Assembly: GCA_006538405.1 (NCBI GenBank)
Contig: BJKQ01000015.1
Coordinates: 930,001-994,000, forward strand
Direction: 5' to 3'
DNA: 64,000 nucleotides
Source of the DNA: Hansfordia pulvinata
Taxonomy: Eukaryota > Ascomycota > Sordariomycetes > Xylariales
Part shown: piece by piece, positions 34,526 to 45,519 of the stretch
How the letters are laid out: every line of letters starts with the position of its first letter
Position numbering within the stretch: position 1 is the first letter of the stretch
Translations under genes and position numbers: made by a program
The notes under the pieces: generated by a model
Database searches by the model: none
What the model saw: only the letters and a program-made list of their open reading frames with translations
What the model was told of the DNA's origin: nothing

Positions 34526-36355
34526 ATGTCTTATACGCCCAAGTTCCTGGGCCTCAACGGCAAGCCCCTGGGGCTGGCCATCACGGCCATCCTGACCTTT
34601 GGCTTCTCGCTCGTCGGCTACGACCAGGGCGTCATGTCCGGCGTCATCCAGACCAAGGACTTCCTGGCCACCTTCCCCCAGACCGCCGACGCCACCCTGC
34701 TCGGCTTCGTCACCGCCGTCTACGACATTGGCTGCCTGCTCGGCGCCCTCGTCTGCATCATCTGGGGCGACTCGCTCGGCCGCAAGCGCGCCTGCTTCCT
34801 CGGCGGCCTCTGGGTCATTGTCGGCGTCGTCATCCAGATCACCGCCTTCCCGGGGGGCAACGTCCACGGCACCCTCGCCCAGTTCATCATCGGCCGGACC
34901 ATCACCGGCATTGGCAATGGTAAGTCTGGCCTCTCACTTTTTTCATTTCATTTTTCCATTTTTTGGGGGTCTTTAGTCATCCTCGAACTAGCGCCCCCTG
35001 TCCGCCAGATAAGCTTCTCTTTCAAGAGCTGCCCTTGGCCCCGAGCATCTCCAAGACTAACGTGCACCCCCCTTCCCACCACAGGCATGAACATGGCGTC
35101 GATGCCGGTGCTGCAGGCGGAGCTGTCGCACAAGTCGCGCGGGACGCTCATCTGCCTGGAGACGGGGCTGATCGCGACGGGGACGATGCTGAGCTACTGG
35201 CTCAACTACGGGGTGCGCATCTACACGTCGTCGGTCATCTGGCGCTTCCCCATCGCCTTCCAGTGCGTCCTGTCGCTCATGTACATGTCGGGGGTGGTGT
35301 TCCTGCCCGAGTCCCCGCGCTGGCTGTGCAAGGTGGAGCGCGTCGACGACGCCACGGCCGCCATGGCCGCGGTCAACGGCGAGGCGGCCGACGGCCCCAA
35401 GACGCGCGACGACATCCGGGCCATCCTCGACTCGATCGCGCTCGAGAACCAGGTCGGCGCCGCCTTCAAGATCTCCGACATGTTCACGGGGGGCCCTTCG
35501 CAGCACCGCCGCCGCCTGCTCATCGGCTGCGCCTCGCAGTTCTTCCAGCAGATCGGCGGCTGCAACGCCGTCATCTACTACGTGCCCATCCTGCTGCAGC
35601 AGTCGCTGGGCCAGACCTCGGAGGAGTCCCTGCTGATCGGCGGCATCAACATGATTGTCTACGCCGTCTTCTCCCTCTTCTCCTTCTTCGCCGTCGAGCG
35701 CCTCGGCCGCCGCCCCCTGCTGCTGAGCGGCGCCGCGGGCCAGTGCCTCGCCATGGTCATCACCTTCGCCTGCCTGATCCCGGGCACGCCCGGACCCGCC
35801 AAGGGCGCCGTCTTCGGCCTCTTCCTCTACATCGCCGTCTTCGGCGCCACCTACCTGACCGTCCCCTGGCTGTACGCCGCCGAGATCAACCCGCTGCGCA
35901 TCCGCGCCAAGGGCGCCGCCGCCGCCAACATTGTCAACTGGACCACCAACTTCCTCGTCGTCATGGTCACCCCGCTGATGGTCGAGAGGATCAAGTGGGG
36001 CACGTACATCTTCTTCGGCGCCCTCAACGGCCTCTTCTTCCCGCTCGTCTGGTTCTTCTTCCCCGAGACGGCCCGCCGCAGCCTCGAGGAGATCGACCTG
36101 ATCTTCGCCAAGGGCTACGTGGAGAAGATGTCGTACGTGCGCGCCTCCCACGAGCTGCCCATCCTCACCGTCGACGACTTTGAGCGCCTGAGCGCCCAGT
36201 ACGGGCTGACGGGGACGGGGAGCGGCATCCCCGGCGGGCTGGAGAAGGGGTCGTCGGTGGCTTCCGGGTCGGGCGAGAAGGTCTCGTCGTCCGCGGAGCA
36301 CCTCGAGGCCGAGCGGGTGGCGGCGGCCCGCGACGCCGGCTCCGGGGCGGTCTGA
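34526..36355 (+). CDS. MFS sugar transporter (STL1/hexose-type sugar porter)
   Basis: Two exons (34526-34919, 35085-36355) encode about 554 residues, the usual length for a 12-helix sugar porter that carries sugars or polyols across the plasma membrane. Family signatures are present in order: GYDQGVMSG in helix 1, GDSLGRKRA in loop 2-3, PESPRWL after helix 6, QQIGGCNAVIYY in helix 7, ERLGRRPLLL in loop 8-9, and PETARRSLEEID at the end of helix 12. The last is a variant of the common PETKGRSLEEID. The 165-base intron (34920-35084) splits a Gly codon in IGNGMNMAS and has a CTAAC branch site. The C-terminal tail is Ser, Gly and Glu-rich and probably cytosolic. Fungal STL1-like proteins carry glycerol or various sugars, so the substrate cannot be assigned. 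The leader carries AG and CAA repeats and two CCAAT boxes. Confidence 0.95.
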   Translation: MSYTPKFLGLNGKPLGLAITAILTFGFSLVGYDQGVMSGVIQTKDFLATFPQTADATLLGFVTAVYDIGCLLGALVCIIWGDSLGRKRACFLGGLWVIVGVVIQITAFPGGNVHGTLAQFIIGRTITGIGNGKSGLSLFSFHFSIFWGSLVILELAPPVRQISFSFKSCPWPRASPRLTCTPLPTTGMNMASMPVLQAELSHKSRGTLICLETGLIATGTMLSYWLNYGVRIYTSSVIWRFPIAFQCVLSLMYMSGVVFLPESPRWLCKVERVDDATAAMAAVNGEAADGPKTRDDIRAILDSIALENQVGAAFKISDMFTGGPSQHRRRLLIGCASQFFQQIGGCNAVIYYVPILLQQSLGQTSEESLLIGGINMIVYAVFSLFSFFAVERLGRRPLLLSGAAGQCLAMVITFACLIPGTPGPAKGAVFGLFLYIAVFGATYLTVPWLYAAEINPLRIRAKGAAAANIVNWTTNFLVVMVTPLMVERIKWGTYIFFGALNGLFFPLVWFFFPETARRSLEEIDLIFAKGYVEKMSYVRASHELPILTVDDFERLSAQYGLTGTGSGIPGGLEKGSSVASGSGEKVSSSAEHLEAERVAAARDAGSGAV

Positions 36356-38767
36356 GGGCGGCCGCTCTCTCTCTCGAGAGAGAGACTGGAAGGTTATTTT
36401 ACGAGAGTACTGAGGCGGATTTCTTCGTTGGTTTTTATGTTTCTGGTGTTTCTATTTGTTATTCGTTCCAGTAACCCACAAGGGGAAAGCTGAAACAGGA
36501 GAGCACACGAGGAGTGGACGGTTTTGGAAACTTGAGAGAACCCTGGCAGCCCATGGCAGGGCCCCTTGATACCCGGGAGTCGACCCTCGTTTTTTTACTT
36601 TCAACTGTACAAAGGAGAAGGGGGTTGGATATGGTAGTTTCCATGTTACGGTACATAATTTTTTCCACGCTTGATATGCGCGAGTGGTGGGAATGGGTGA
36701 GCTAGGCAAACCCACCGAAAAGAAAAAGTCGCCCTGAGAGACTCGAGTCAGTCTGCTAGCTACCGTACGCGCTGTGAATCAGAACCAATTTTTGAATGGT
36801 CTTATCTTGATGAAAATGTGTGTCGTGCCCATGCATAGCCTGGCGATTCCTTTGGCTCGCCAATAAAAAAGTGTAAATCACCAACGCCTTCAGTTTCCAT
36901 GTGCAGCTTCCAGGACCATGTAAGTGTCCACAGTAGCGGCATGTGGACAGTGAGCCGGATCCTGACCAAGCATGTCGATTCGCCCAGAGCTCTCCCGCTA
37001 TACAGTGGCCATATCGGTCAAGCATCTCTTCATCCCTCCTCCACTTCAACAGGCGGCGTCGGCCCAGCCCAGATCCCATTGCAGATGGTCCGCCGGACAC
37101 TACTCTGCTCCCTCCCCGGACCCGGGAGAGAGTGGCACGGCGCGGGGCGGAGAGGGCTGGGTCACACACTACGCGTACCGCGCGGCAGCCATGGACGGCA
37201 ATAGCGCCAACCACCTAACCCATGCCGGGGAGGTGAAGCAGAGCGGTGCTGGTCTGGTGCCAGCCAGTTGAGCTGGGGCTGCTCGTAGACTCCACGTGTG
37301 CTCATGCATACTACTACCATCTAACGGGATGTGAACACACACGACTACGACTAGCCGGGAGAGAGGGAGAGAGAGACAGCACGATTTATGGGCCCGGCAT
37401 GTCCGGGCTGGCTGCGGCAGGCGAGACGGCACGGGAAGCTTGGGAGATGCTCGTCAGCGGGCGGACATGGTCGAAGAAGTGAGGCAGGGCAGTTCAGAGA
37501 GAAAGGGCATGGACAATGGACAAAGCACACGCCCCCCCTGAAATCCCTGTTCCCCCGTCCCCCACGGTCCACGCCCCTCATGCATGCATGCTGTCCCCTC
37601 CCCCGGAGATCGGCTCCCGGGGATATTCGTACAGGCAGACAGACGGTGGGCATGCTGACATGAGGCAATCAATGCGGGCCCTGCCTGATTACCAGTTCGT
37701 GTGGCCGTGCTTAAGGTGTGCGCATACCAGGTAATTTACCTACATAGATACTCGTAAATAGTCCCAAACCGGGCGGTCTACTTGTACTCGTATCATAGGG
37801 GGGAGGGGGATGGGGATGAGGCCCAGCTCGCAAGCATACACCCACACCACCACCACCACTGGAGGCGAGAGGCGCGCCCACCACACGGTAGGGTGGTACG
37901 CGCCAGGGCCCCCGTCTGCCCCCGGCGGCCCTGTCCGGCCCCACTGGAGGCTGCCTTGAGTGCCTACTACCTAAGGTGTAGCCCGTAAGCGTCCAGGCGG
38001 TACCAGGGAGGTCACAGCTCTACATGTACTGGACGTCAGCAAACATTTGCAGACGGTGACGAGAGTATACCTAAGATACCCAATGTACTGTATGAGCAGC
38101 AACGCAGATCAGACACTCCGTCTTGCACTGAGCTCCCCGGCTTTGCGCCGTGACTGGAGAGAGAGCGGGACCCAGCCTTGCTGTTGCTCGCGTTAGCCTG
38201 GATGCGTGGGCATGCCGAGTCAGAGACCTACAGTCATGGCTGCCGAACATGACAAGACATGAAATGACACGACATGACATGATCCAGGCACTGCCTTCGC
38301 TTCCCCAGGTACATGTACGTCCGTGGATACGACCTAAGGCGGCGATCCCCCGGACGGAGCGCGGCCCGGGTTTGGCACGGCTGGGCCGTGATTCTGTGTG
38401 TCTGCCCCCCCCACGTTTCTGTCGTTCGTCACCCCCCTCATGTGTCTCGCTCACCTCCATACTGACCGTCGCAGGGACAGGCACGCCACACGAGTAGCCC
38501 CGCCAATGGTTTCTGACGTGATCCGTCCCACCGATCTGGTGAACTAGTGCGAGCAGGACCCTCTCTCCAAGCTTCCCCCAACTGCGAGGACAACTACCGA
38601 GTGGCCCAATGGCGTGGGCGCATCACCCCAAAGCGTTGCAGGAAGCGTTCCCCTCCCTTCCCCCCTCACCCTTCGAGAAAACCCGGACCGCGAACCCGGA
38701 CCGTGTCATGTCTGTGCGTCTGTGCGAGGGGTGATGTGTGCTGGTGTGTGTGCGCGAACTCGCACAC

Positions 38768-38804
<37 letters not shown>

Positions 38805-39691
38805 CCAAAGAAAAAAAAAAAGATGACGAGGCTGTCCCCGATCGACAAGGCTTAAGCATGTGCGCCCGACGCACGAATTCGCCGGCCAGAGGGGTGGGCA
38901 TTGCTGGCACGAGTACACACCCAGTGCGGGATGCCCGTCCATCGCTATTGGATCTATGCGCCGTGCCCTGGCATTGCTCCCGTTCTCGCTGCTTGTTCCT
39001 GCTCTTGTCCTCGTTCGTTGGCGGCGGTCGGCGGAGGGCAGTTCACACTCAAAGCCCACCCCATCCCCCACCCCACCACCGGGCCCCTCTTCTTGTAAAA
39101 GGTGATCTTCGTCGCTTGATGTCGGCGGTATCTCGTAGCTTTTTTTTTTTTCCTCTTTCGAGCTCGAACAACGTGCGCCATTCTCCCCCTCCCCCTCCCT
39201 CTTGACCCAGATTCACCTCTGGCGTGCGTTGGGCGGCAGCGGAGCAGCCGGCCGTGACGTAAAAAGGCCCTGCGGCCGGAAGCGGCCCCGCCATCGGAGA
39301 AAGAAGCGCCCCAAGGTTATCGTCCTGAGGGGAGTAAAGCCAAGACTCTGCGCAGTGGCCGTGCGAGTTACCCCCGGCTATCAAATGCGGAGCAGCCATG
39401 CCATCCCACCTTCTTCGGGCCCGCGGCAGGTAAAAAAAGACGTGACAATGGGATAGGGTGGCAGGGCGCAAAACGCCTTCACCTTCAACACCCGCCATAT
39501 GAGATCGGGATGGTTTTCCACTGCTTTCGTCAATATAAGGTGAAAAAATAAAACGTCTCGGTCGTGACGGCGACGACTTCGACTCGCGCCGTTTCCGTGT
39601 GTCGTCAAAAAAGCAATAGACCCCCGCCGTCTCCCCCCCTGAACCGCAACCACCGCGACACAGCCATCTTGGCCCCTCGGGCCTCGCAGCC
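36356..39691. other. 3.3-kb intergenic stretch
   Basis: No gene is supported. The left end is the transporter 3' untranslated region. Further right there are TACCT/CCTAAGG and TACTCGTA motifs near 37728-37795 and 37964-37978, a degenerate GACAT repeat at about 38247-38282, a GA microsatellite at 38770-38802 and a T run near 39140. The last several hundred bases are presumably the promoter of the PQ-loop gene. Confidence 0.6.
38770..38802. repeat. AG dinucleotide microsatellite
   Basis: About 16 AG units in noncoding DNA. Confidence 0.95.
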
Positions 39692-40438
39692 ATGACGGGC
39701 CCGCAGACCTCGATCCCGCTGGCGGCGACGGTGCTGGGCCTGGTCGGGACCGTGTGCTGGGCGCTGCAGCTGGTGCCGCAGATCTGGCGCAGCTGGCGGA
39801 CCAAGGACACCGAGGGCCTGCCCGCGGCCATGATGTTCCTCTGGAGCGCCTCCGGCGTCCCCTTCGCCGTCTACGCCGTCCTGCAGAACCAGAACCTGCC
39901 CGTCCAGATCCAGCCGCAGTTCTTCTGCCTGCTGTGCATGGTCAGCTGGGGCCAGACCCGGGTGTACTCTGGGTGCGTGGGCCATGTCTCCTCGTGTTCG
40001 CTGCTGTTGTCCTGATTCCGTATACCCCTTTATCCTTCTTCCCTGTGTTTTTTTTTTCTCAGCCTTCTTCTTCTCCTTTTTAGTGGTCTTGCAATAAAAA
40101 GAGAGAGAGACACACACACAGCTGACAACCACCCCTCAGCAAGTGGCCGGCCTGGCGCGCGACGGCCGCATGCGCGGCGCTGCTGGCCCTCTTCGCCGGC
40201 CTGCAGGTCCTCTTCATCCTAGTGCTGCGCGGGCCGTACGCGGCCGGCGTCGGCTGGCCCGTCCAGCTGTTCGGCATCCTGGCCACGGTCCTGCTGCTGG
40301 CGGGCTACGTGCCCGTCCCCGCCGAGCTGTGGAAGCGCCGCGGCCGCGTCGTCGGCATCAGCCTGTACTTCCTGGCCGTCGACTGGAACGGCGCCTTCTT
40401 CTCGCTCATGAGCCTCGGTGAGTTTCCGAGTCTATCCC

Positions 40439-40476
<38 letters not shown>

Positions 40477-40876
40477 GAGGCAGGGAAAGCTGACGGTTCT
40501 GGTCGGGCAGTGGCTCAGAACACGTTTGACGAGATCTTCGGCACCCTGTACGCCATGTGGTAAGTCAAGTCGACTCCGAGCCTAGAGTTGAATCTTCGTC
40601 CAGAGCTGATTCGAAAAGCACAGTGCCGCCATCGAGCTGGGCATGTTCGTCAGCCATGGGATCTGGTACCTGCGGACGCTGCAGATCCGGAGGAGGGCCA
40701 AGGAGGCCGGGGTGGCGTTTGACGACTTCCCCGAGGCGCAGGCCTGGATGGAGGGCGGGTTCAAGCTCGACCTCGGGCGGAGGGTCAAGAAGCTGCGCGG
40801 CGACGTCGAGGGGAACAGCTCGGGCGTGGAGGACGGTGCGGAGGAGAAGCCGGATCACGGCAAGTCTGGCGGTTGA
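39692..40876 (+). CDS. PQ-loop repeat membrane protein
   Basis: Four exons (39692-39972, 40140-40417, 40511-40559, 40624-40876) join into about 286 residues with several hydrophobic helices and a hydrophilic tail. The first PQ motif is intact in QLVPQIWRSWR. The second, in GYVPVPAELWKRRGRVVGIS, has lost the Gln and reads Pro-Val-Pro. The last helix carries AAIELGMFVSHGIWYLRT. PQ-loop proteins include lysosomal/vacuolar amino acid exporters and related small transporters; the tail and degenerate second motif do not let me choose a substrate. All three introns have GT-AG ends and join frames cleanly. Exon 3 is only 49 bases (AQNTFDEIFGTLYAM) and the preceding intron holds a GT microsatellite. 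The stop at 40876 follows a charged, probably cytosolic C-terminus. The following gene is on the same strand about 800 bases away. Confidence 0.85.
40443..40473. repeat. GT microsatellite inside an intron
   Basis: About 15 GT units within intron 2 of the PQ-loop protein gene. Confidence 0.95.
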
Positions 40877-41686
40877 GCTGGGCCCGTATCAAGACATCTG
40901 AGCGTGAATGTTGAGGAGCCATGTCTATCATCTATCTATCGTACAGGACAGGTCCGCGTACTTTACGCGTTGTGCCTGGACGACCCATCCACGGGCCTAT
41001 CTCCTTGGTTTTCGCGGTCCGTCCTTGTACGCTACGACCGCCTACTGACGCAAACTCGCTCAAACACGTGCAAAAGAGAGAGAGAGAGAGAGAGAGGAAA
41101 AGAGCATCTCTAACATTCCACCACGACTCAAACTACCGCAGCGAGAGCCCGGATGAGCACGAATGAGCGGGTTTGCGAGGCTTTCACGGCGGCGTGGGCG
41201 TGGGCGTGGCCCGTCCTGGGAGCGGGGCGCAGGCGCTCGCCAGGGTTGGCCCCCAAACGGCCGGACCGTGGGCATCCATGTGGGCTCGGCTGCCCCTCCG
41301 CAAACGCGGGCCGCTGTGGACGAGCCCCTTACCCACCTATGTAAGGTATCCATCTACGGAGTACTCGAGGTATGTATGCCCGGAAAGCCGGGGTGCCGTG
41401 TATGACATACGCGGGCGCTCGCCAGGTTCACCATTGCACGTGTCACGAGGGCTCTAGGTCTTTGGAATCGTACCTACCTAAGAGAAGGAGCTCTGCAGAG
41501 GAGCTTCTCTCTCTTTTTCTCTTCCACGCTTTTTTTTTTTTTTTTTTTTTTAAAAAAACGCTCTTAAATACAAACGAGCCTATCTCCATCTCGTGTTGGC
41601 TGCCAGCTTATATCATACTCTTTGTCTTCTACCTTTCCCACAAGCAGAAAAGAAAAAAACGGGCTGGGCGCCCACCCGCGTACGCC
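40877..41686. other. intergenic region before the AAA ATPase gene
   Basis: This stretch contains an AG repeat (about 41075-41095), a TACGGAGTACTCGA motif at 41355-41368, a TACCTACCTAAG motif near 41471 and a 22-base T run (41530-41551). The right end must include the promoter and leader of the AAA ATPase gene. No gene is seen. Confidence 0.55.
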
Positions 41687-43531
41687 ATGGACCGACTCGC
41701 CGGCAGCGTCATCTCGCAAATCTACGGGGCCGAGGAGTTCATCTACCTGCTGGGCCAGTGCCTCTTCAACTACGGCAGCATCATCAGCAGCGGCGTGTAC
41801 CACCACCACTCGACCGAGCCGGCGGCCGACGGGACCTCCTTCACCAACGTCGACGAGCGCGGCGGGGCGGACGGGGAGGAGCGGAACGCGGGCGGTGGCG
41901 GCGGCGGCGGCGGCGGCGACTGGGTGCCGATGGACCTCGACGGGGCGGATGCTACAACGGCAGACTCTGGGTCTGGGGGGCATCGCCGCCCGAGACAGAA
42001 CGAGGAGGACGGTGGGTGGTGGGGGACGACGGCGCCGGCGGACGACGACTCGACGCACCGGCAGAGACAGGCCAACACCAGCCAGCGACGGACCGACACC
42101 AAGACGCCGCCCCTTGGCCCGCAGCAGTATTCTTCTTCTTCAACGACGACGAAGACGACGACGACGACGGGCAACAGTAGTAGCAGCGGCAGCAACACGT
42201 CCTCGTCCTTCAACATCCGCAAGGCCGTCAAGTGGGCCCAGAACGCCAGCAACGGCGGCATCAACAGCAGCCCCCAGACATCATCATCATCAGGAGGCAA
42301 CCCCGTGAGCCAAGAGCGCGACGCAGCCGAGGAAGCCCTGCGGGAGACGATCGCCGGATTGCGGGTAGACACGTCGTCGTCGGCAGACACGTCGTCGTCG
42401 TCGCTGCTCGAGTTTGGCGAGATTGCGGGGCTGGACCACGTCAAGACGGCGCTGGAGGAGTTCGCCTGCTTCTTCCTGCACTTCCCGCACCTGACGCGCA
42501 GCCTGCGGCAGCGCTCGACGACGGGGGTGCTCCTGTTCGGCCCGCAGGGCACGGGCAAGACGCTGCTGGTGCGGTCCTTCGCGGCGCGCTACAACCTGGC
42601 GCTGTACGACGTGCGGGCCAGCGCGGTGCTGTCGCGCTTCGTGGGCGAGGCCGAGAAGTTTGTGCGCGCGCTGTTCGCCGAGGTCAGGCGCAACGCCCCC
42701 GCGGTCCTCATGCTGGACGAGTGCGACGGCTTGCTGTGCGACCCCAGCGGCGGCGCGGATTCTGGGGGCGGGGGCGGCGGCGGCGGCGGCATGATGCAGA
42801 TGTCCCAGGGCCACCGGCTGCTGCAGAACGAGCTGAAGAACCAGTGGAGCGACCTGATCTACTCGCGGGACGAGGTCATCGTGGTGGGCGCCACCAACAA
42901 GCCGCACGACATCGACATGGACGGCTTCGGGCGCCGCCTGTCGCTCAAGCTGCACGTCGACCTGCCCCGGGCCGAGGGCTGCGCGTCCGTGCTGGCGGGG
43001 GCGCTGGCCCGGCTGCGCCACGAGCTCGACGCCGACGACGTCGCCGCCCTCGGCCTGCTGTGCCACGAGAAGGGCCTGTCGGGCTACGACATTGACTGCC
43101 TGGTCGAGGGCCAGCTGCGCCGGGCCATCCGCGGCATCACCGTCGCGGGGCACTTTCGGCGGGTGCCGTGGAGCGAGGGCGGCGTGGGTGGGGGCGGCAA
43201 TGGTGAGGGGGAGGAGGAGGAGGAGGAGGAGGAGGAGGAGGAGGAGGAGGAGGAGGAGGAGGAAAACGAGGATCGAGAAAGGGCGGGGAGGAGGAGCACC
43301 AGCAGCAGCAGCAGCAGAAGCATCGTGGTGCCGTGCGCGGCCGAGGACGAGGGCGCGATGCCCGGGCCGTGGAACCGGCTGCCGCCGCCGACGCAGCCCG
43401 AGGATGTGTCGTACCGGCCCTTCCGCTTCGGTGACATGGAGGCCGCCGTGCGCCGCGCCCGGCCGACCGTCGACGCCGCCATGCGCCGCAAGCACGCCGC
43501 CTTTGCCGAAAAGTACGGGACCGAGGACTGA
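41687..43531 (+). CDS. AAA ATPase of the VPS4/katanin/spastin type, divergent
   Basis: A single exon of 614 residues. A short hydrophobic-leaning N-terminus (DRLAGSVISQIYGAEEF) leads into about 200 residues of low complexity rich in Gly, Thr, Ser and Asn. One AAA module follows, from about residue 240. It has Walker A GPQGTGKT, Walker B VLMLDECD, sensor-1 VVGATNKP, an Arg pair (GFGRR) in the arginine-finger region, and a meiotic-clade style C-terminal helix (DVSYRPFRFGDMEAAVRR). Insertions include a poly-Gly stretch after Walker B and about 18 consecutive Glu (43210-43262) before the end. I see no MIT domain at the N-terminus, so membership of VPS4, katanin or spastin proper is not shown. The chosen ATG (context ACGCCATGGA) is preceded by an open frame back to an ATG at 41372, but that crosses a 22-base T run and looks noncoding. 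Target unknown. Confidence 0.85.
   Translation: MDRLAGSVISQIYGAEEFIYLLGQCLFNYGSIISSGVYHHHSTEPAADGTSFTNVDERGGADGEERNAGGGGGGGGGDWVPMDLDGADATTADSGSGGHRRPRQNEEDGGWWGTTAPADDDSTHRQRQANTSQRRTDTKTPPLGPQQYSSSSTTTKTTTTTGNSSSSGSNTSSSFNIRKAVKWAQNASNGGINSSPQTSSSSGGNPVSQERDAAEEALRETIAGLRVDTSSSADTSSSSLLEFGEIAGLDHVKTALEEFACFFLHFPHLTRSLRQRSTTGVLLFGPQGTGKTLLVRSFAARYNLALYDVRASAVLSRFVGEAEKFVRALFAEVRRNAPAVLMLDECDGLLCDPSGGADSGGGGGGGGGMMQMSQGHRLLQNELKNQWSDLIYSRDEVIVVGATNKPHDIDMDGFGRRLSLKLHVDLPRAEGCASVLAGALARLRHELDADDVAALGLLCHEKGLSGYDIDCLVEGQLRRAIRGITVAGHFRRVPWSEGGVGGGGNGEGEEEEEEEEEEEEEEEEEENEDRERAGRRSTSSSSSRSIVVPCAAEDEGAMPGPWNRLPPPTQPEDVSYRPFRFGDMEAAVRRARPTVDAAMRRKHAAFAEKYGTED
43210..43262 (+). repeat. GAG trinucleotide repeat encoding poly-Glu
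   Basis: About 18 GAG codons in frame inside the AAA ATPase gene. The repeat number may be polymorphic. Confidence 0.95.
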
Positions 43532-43556
43532 CGATGAGGCTGCTGGGTCGCCGTCT

Positions 43557-43587
<31 letters not shown>

Positions 43588-45519
43588 ACGCGAGACGCGA
43601 CGTGATATGATATGATACACGATGCAATGAGAACTGTGTTACGGTCATGGCCATGCAGTCCAGTCCGACGTGTCATCGCTGGCTCGTCTCGACGCTCTCT
43701 TCACTTGACTTGTATCTCTGACTTGCGTGTGCGCATGAGCACGAGTCCTATCGAGGGCCACGGCTATATGGCTGGACTGGACCGCGAACTGCGGAACAAC
43801 TCCATCCCATCTGACATGTGCACCAGCCCCAGAGCAACCCGCCGAGTGTATGGGTGCGTGCACACGTACGAGTACTCCGTATGAGCCGTCAGCAAGTGGC
43901 TGTGCGCGCATGAAGGACGTCTTCCCCAGCTCCTCTAGTGAGGGACGAGGCTGGGAGGCCCCTGTCTCTGCCGCCTTGGGAACCCCCCTCCCCCTTGAGG
44001 CCCCAAGCTGTGGACGGGGCTACACGTGAGCTGCAGCGATCAGGCGGGGCACTCCGCCCTTCTCTCTCGCGTCGTCTGTCTGTCTGCGTCTGACATCAGA
44101 GGCAAAGCAAGCAGGACTGGCGAACATGACTGTCGACGACCGGAAACGATGTATATATCCGTCAGATCTCCAGCATCGACGCAGCCTCTGAGGGGACAGC
44201 AGATCAACCATACCGCGTGTGAGATCAGTGCGCGTGTGAGATCAGTGCGCGTGTGAGATCAGTGCGCGTGCGAGACCCCTGACCTCACGTGGCAGACGGT
44301 GAGTGACAGTCCTGCGCAAGCAGTTGACACTGTACAGGAACCTCCTACGAGTACTCCTACTACTCGCCCTCCACCACACCAGCACCACCACGACGACCCT
44401 ACACCGCACTGCCGCCGCTAGGAAACCCACCGCCCTCAAACAGGGCAGAGGCAGAACAGGCAGAGCCCCGGAGAACGAACTCGCCTGACTCGCCCGACTC
44501 TTCTCTTGGCCCCCTACTCATGCTGGTACGCCCCCCTCCGCCTCCGGCCTGAAGACACGCCGGTGGGTCCGCGGCCTTGGGTCATCTAACGGGGTACGGC
44601 GTAGTCTGGGGGGCGCGCGGGGCACGCGTAGGCCTCGACAGTACTAGGGGGAGGGGTCGAGGAGCGTCTTTGCGGGGCCCCGTATTTCGCAGAGGTGTGC
44701 GTCGAGGTAGAAGAGGGAGACGCGGAGACAGAGAGAGAGAGAGATGGGGAGAGAGGGTGGACAGACCAGGCCAGGACCGGACTCGACTTTGACTCGGCCT
44801 GATGTTGCTGGGATGGGGCTTGCTTGGTCTGGGGCCGGAGCCGCTCCTAAATCTGGGGCAAAGCGTGCAGCTACTCGTAAGAGGTCAAGGTCGTTAGGCA
44901 GAGAGGGACGAGGGGGGCTCCCGTGGCATGGCAGCGAGACAGGGCCATGCTGTTGTCCTGTCCCGCTCGCTCGCCTGCGTGCATCCATCCCAGAAGGTGT
45001 CGTGGAGGTGTCGGTCGTGCCCGGCCTGGGGGAGGGGCGAGATATTGGACGTGCATGGCCGGGGCGCACGAGTACCCGTAGGTGGTGGCATGGAGTGCAC
45101 GCTCGTACGCATGTCCAGGTGGATGTATGTATTCGTATGAATGAGTGGATGGCCCCAGCGCCGCGCGCGCGTTCCCCATCATCCTCCAGTCTTGTCTTGA
45201 CCTGGCTTGCCTTGTCGTCTGCCACTCGCATCCCTCTTCCCCCCTCCTCCACCTGCCAGAGTGTGCATGTGTGCGTGCGAATAGAGACATTTGCTTTTGC
45301 TGCTGCTGCTCTCGTCCCGGCACAACCCCAGCTCTCCCCCACAACTCTGCTCCGCACGCCAATTGGAGTCTCGCTGGCAGTCCTCGTCGCCAGATCGACT
45401 TCAAGAACCGCCCTACCACGCACACCCATCCTGCGTCCCTTGTCGAGGGGCAACCAGGGGTGGACCGCGTGCTGCTTGCTGCCACCCCCGTCCTCCCTCT
45501 CCCACGACCGGCCGCCCTC
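43532..45519. other. 2-kb intergenic stretch
   Basis: No gene is supported. It contains TACGAGTACTCCGTA at 43867-43881, TACGAGTACTCC at 44346-44357 and a 17-base tandem triplicate at 44217-44267. Minus-strand open frames at 44644-45801 overlap the first exons of the regulator on the other strand and have no family features. The right end is the promoter and leader of the zinc-cluster regulator. Confidence 0.6.
44217..44267. repeat. three tandem copies of a 17-base unit
   Basis: Three perfect head-to-tail copies of GTGTGAGATCAGTGCGC in noncoding DNA about 1.25 kb upstream of the zinc-cluster regulator gene. Confidence 0.95.

Noticed and set aside
39049..39831. 260-residue minus-strand open frame over the PQ-loop gene start
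   Set aside because: It has no domain features and overlaps the promoter and first exon of a better supported gene.
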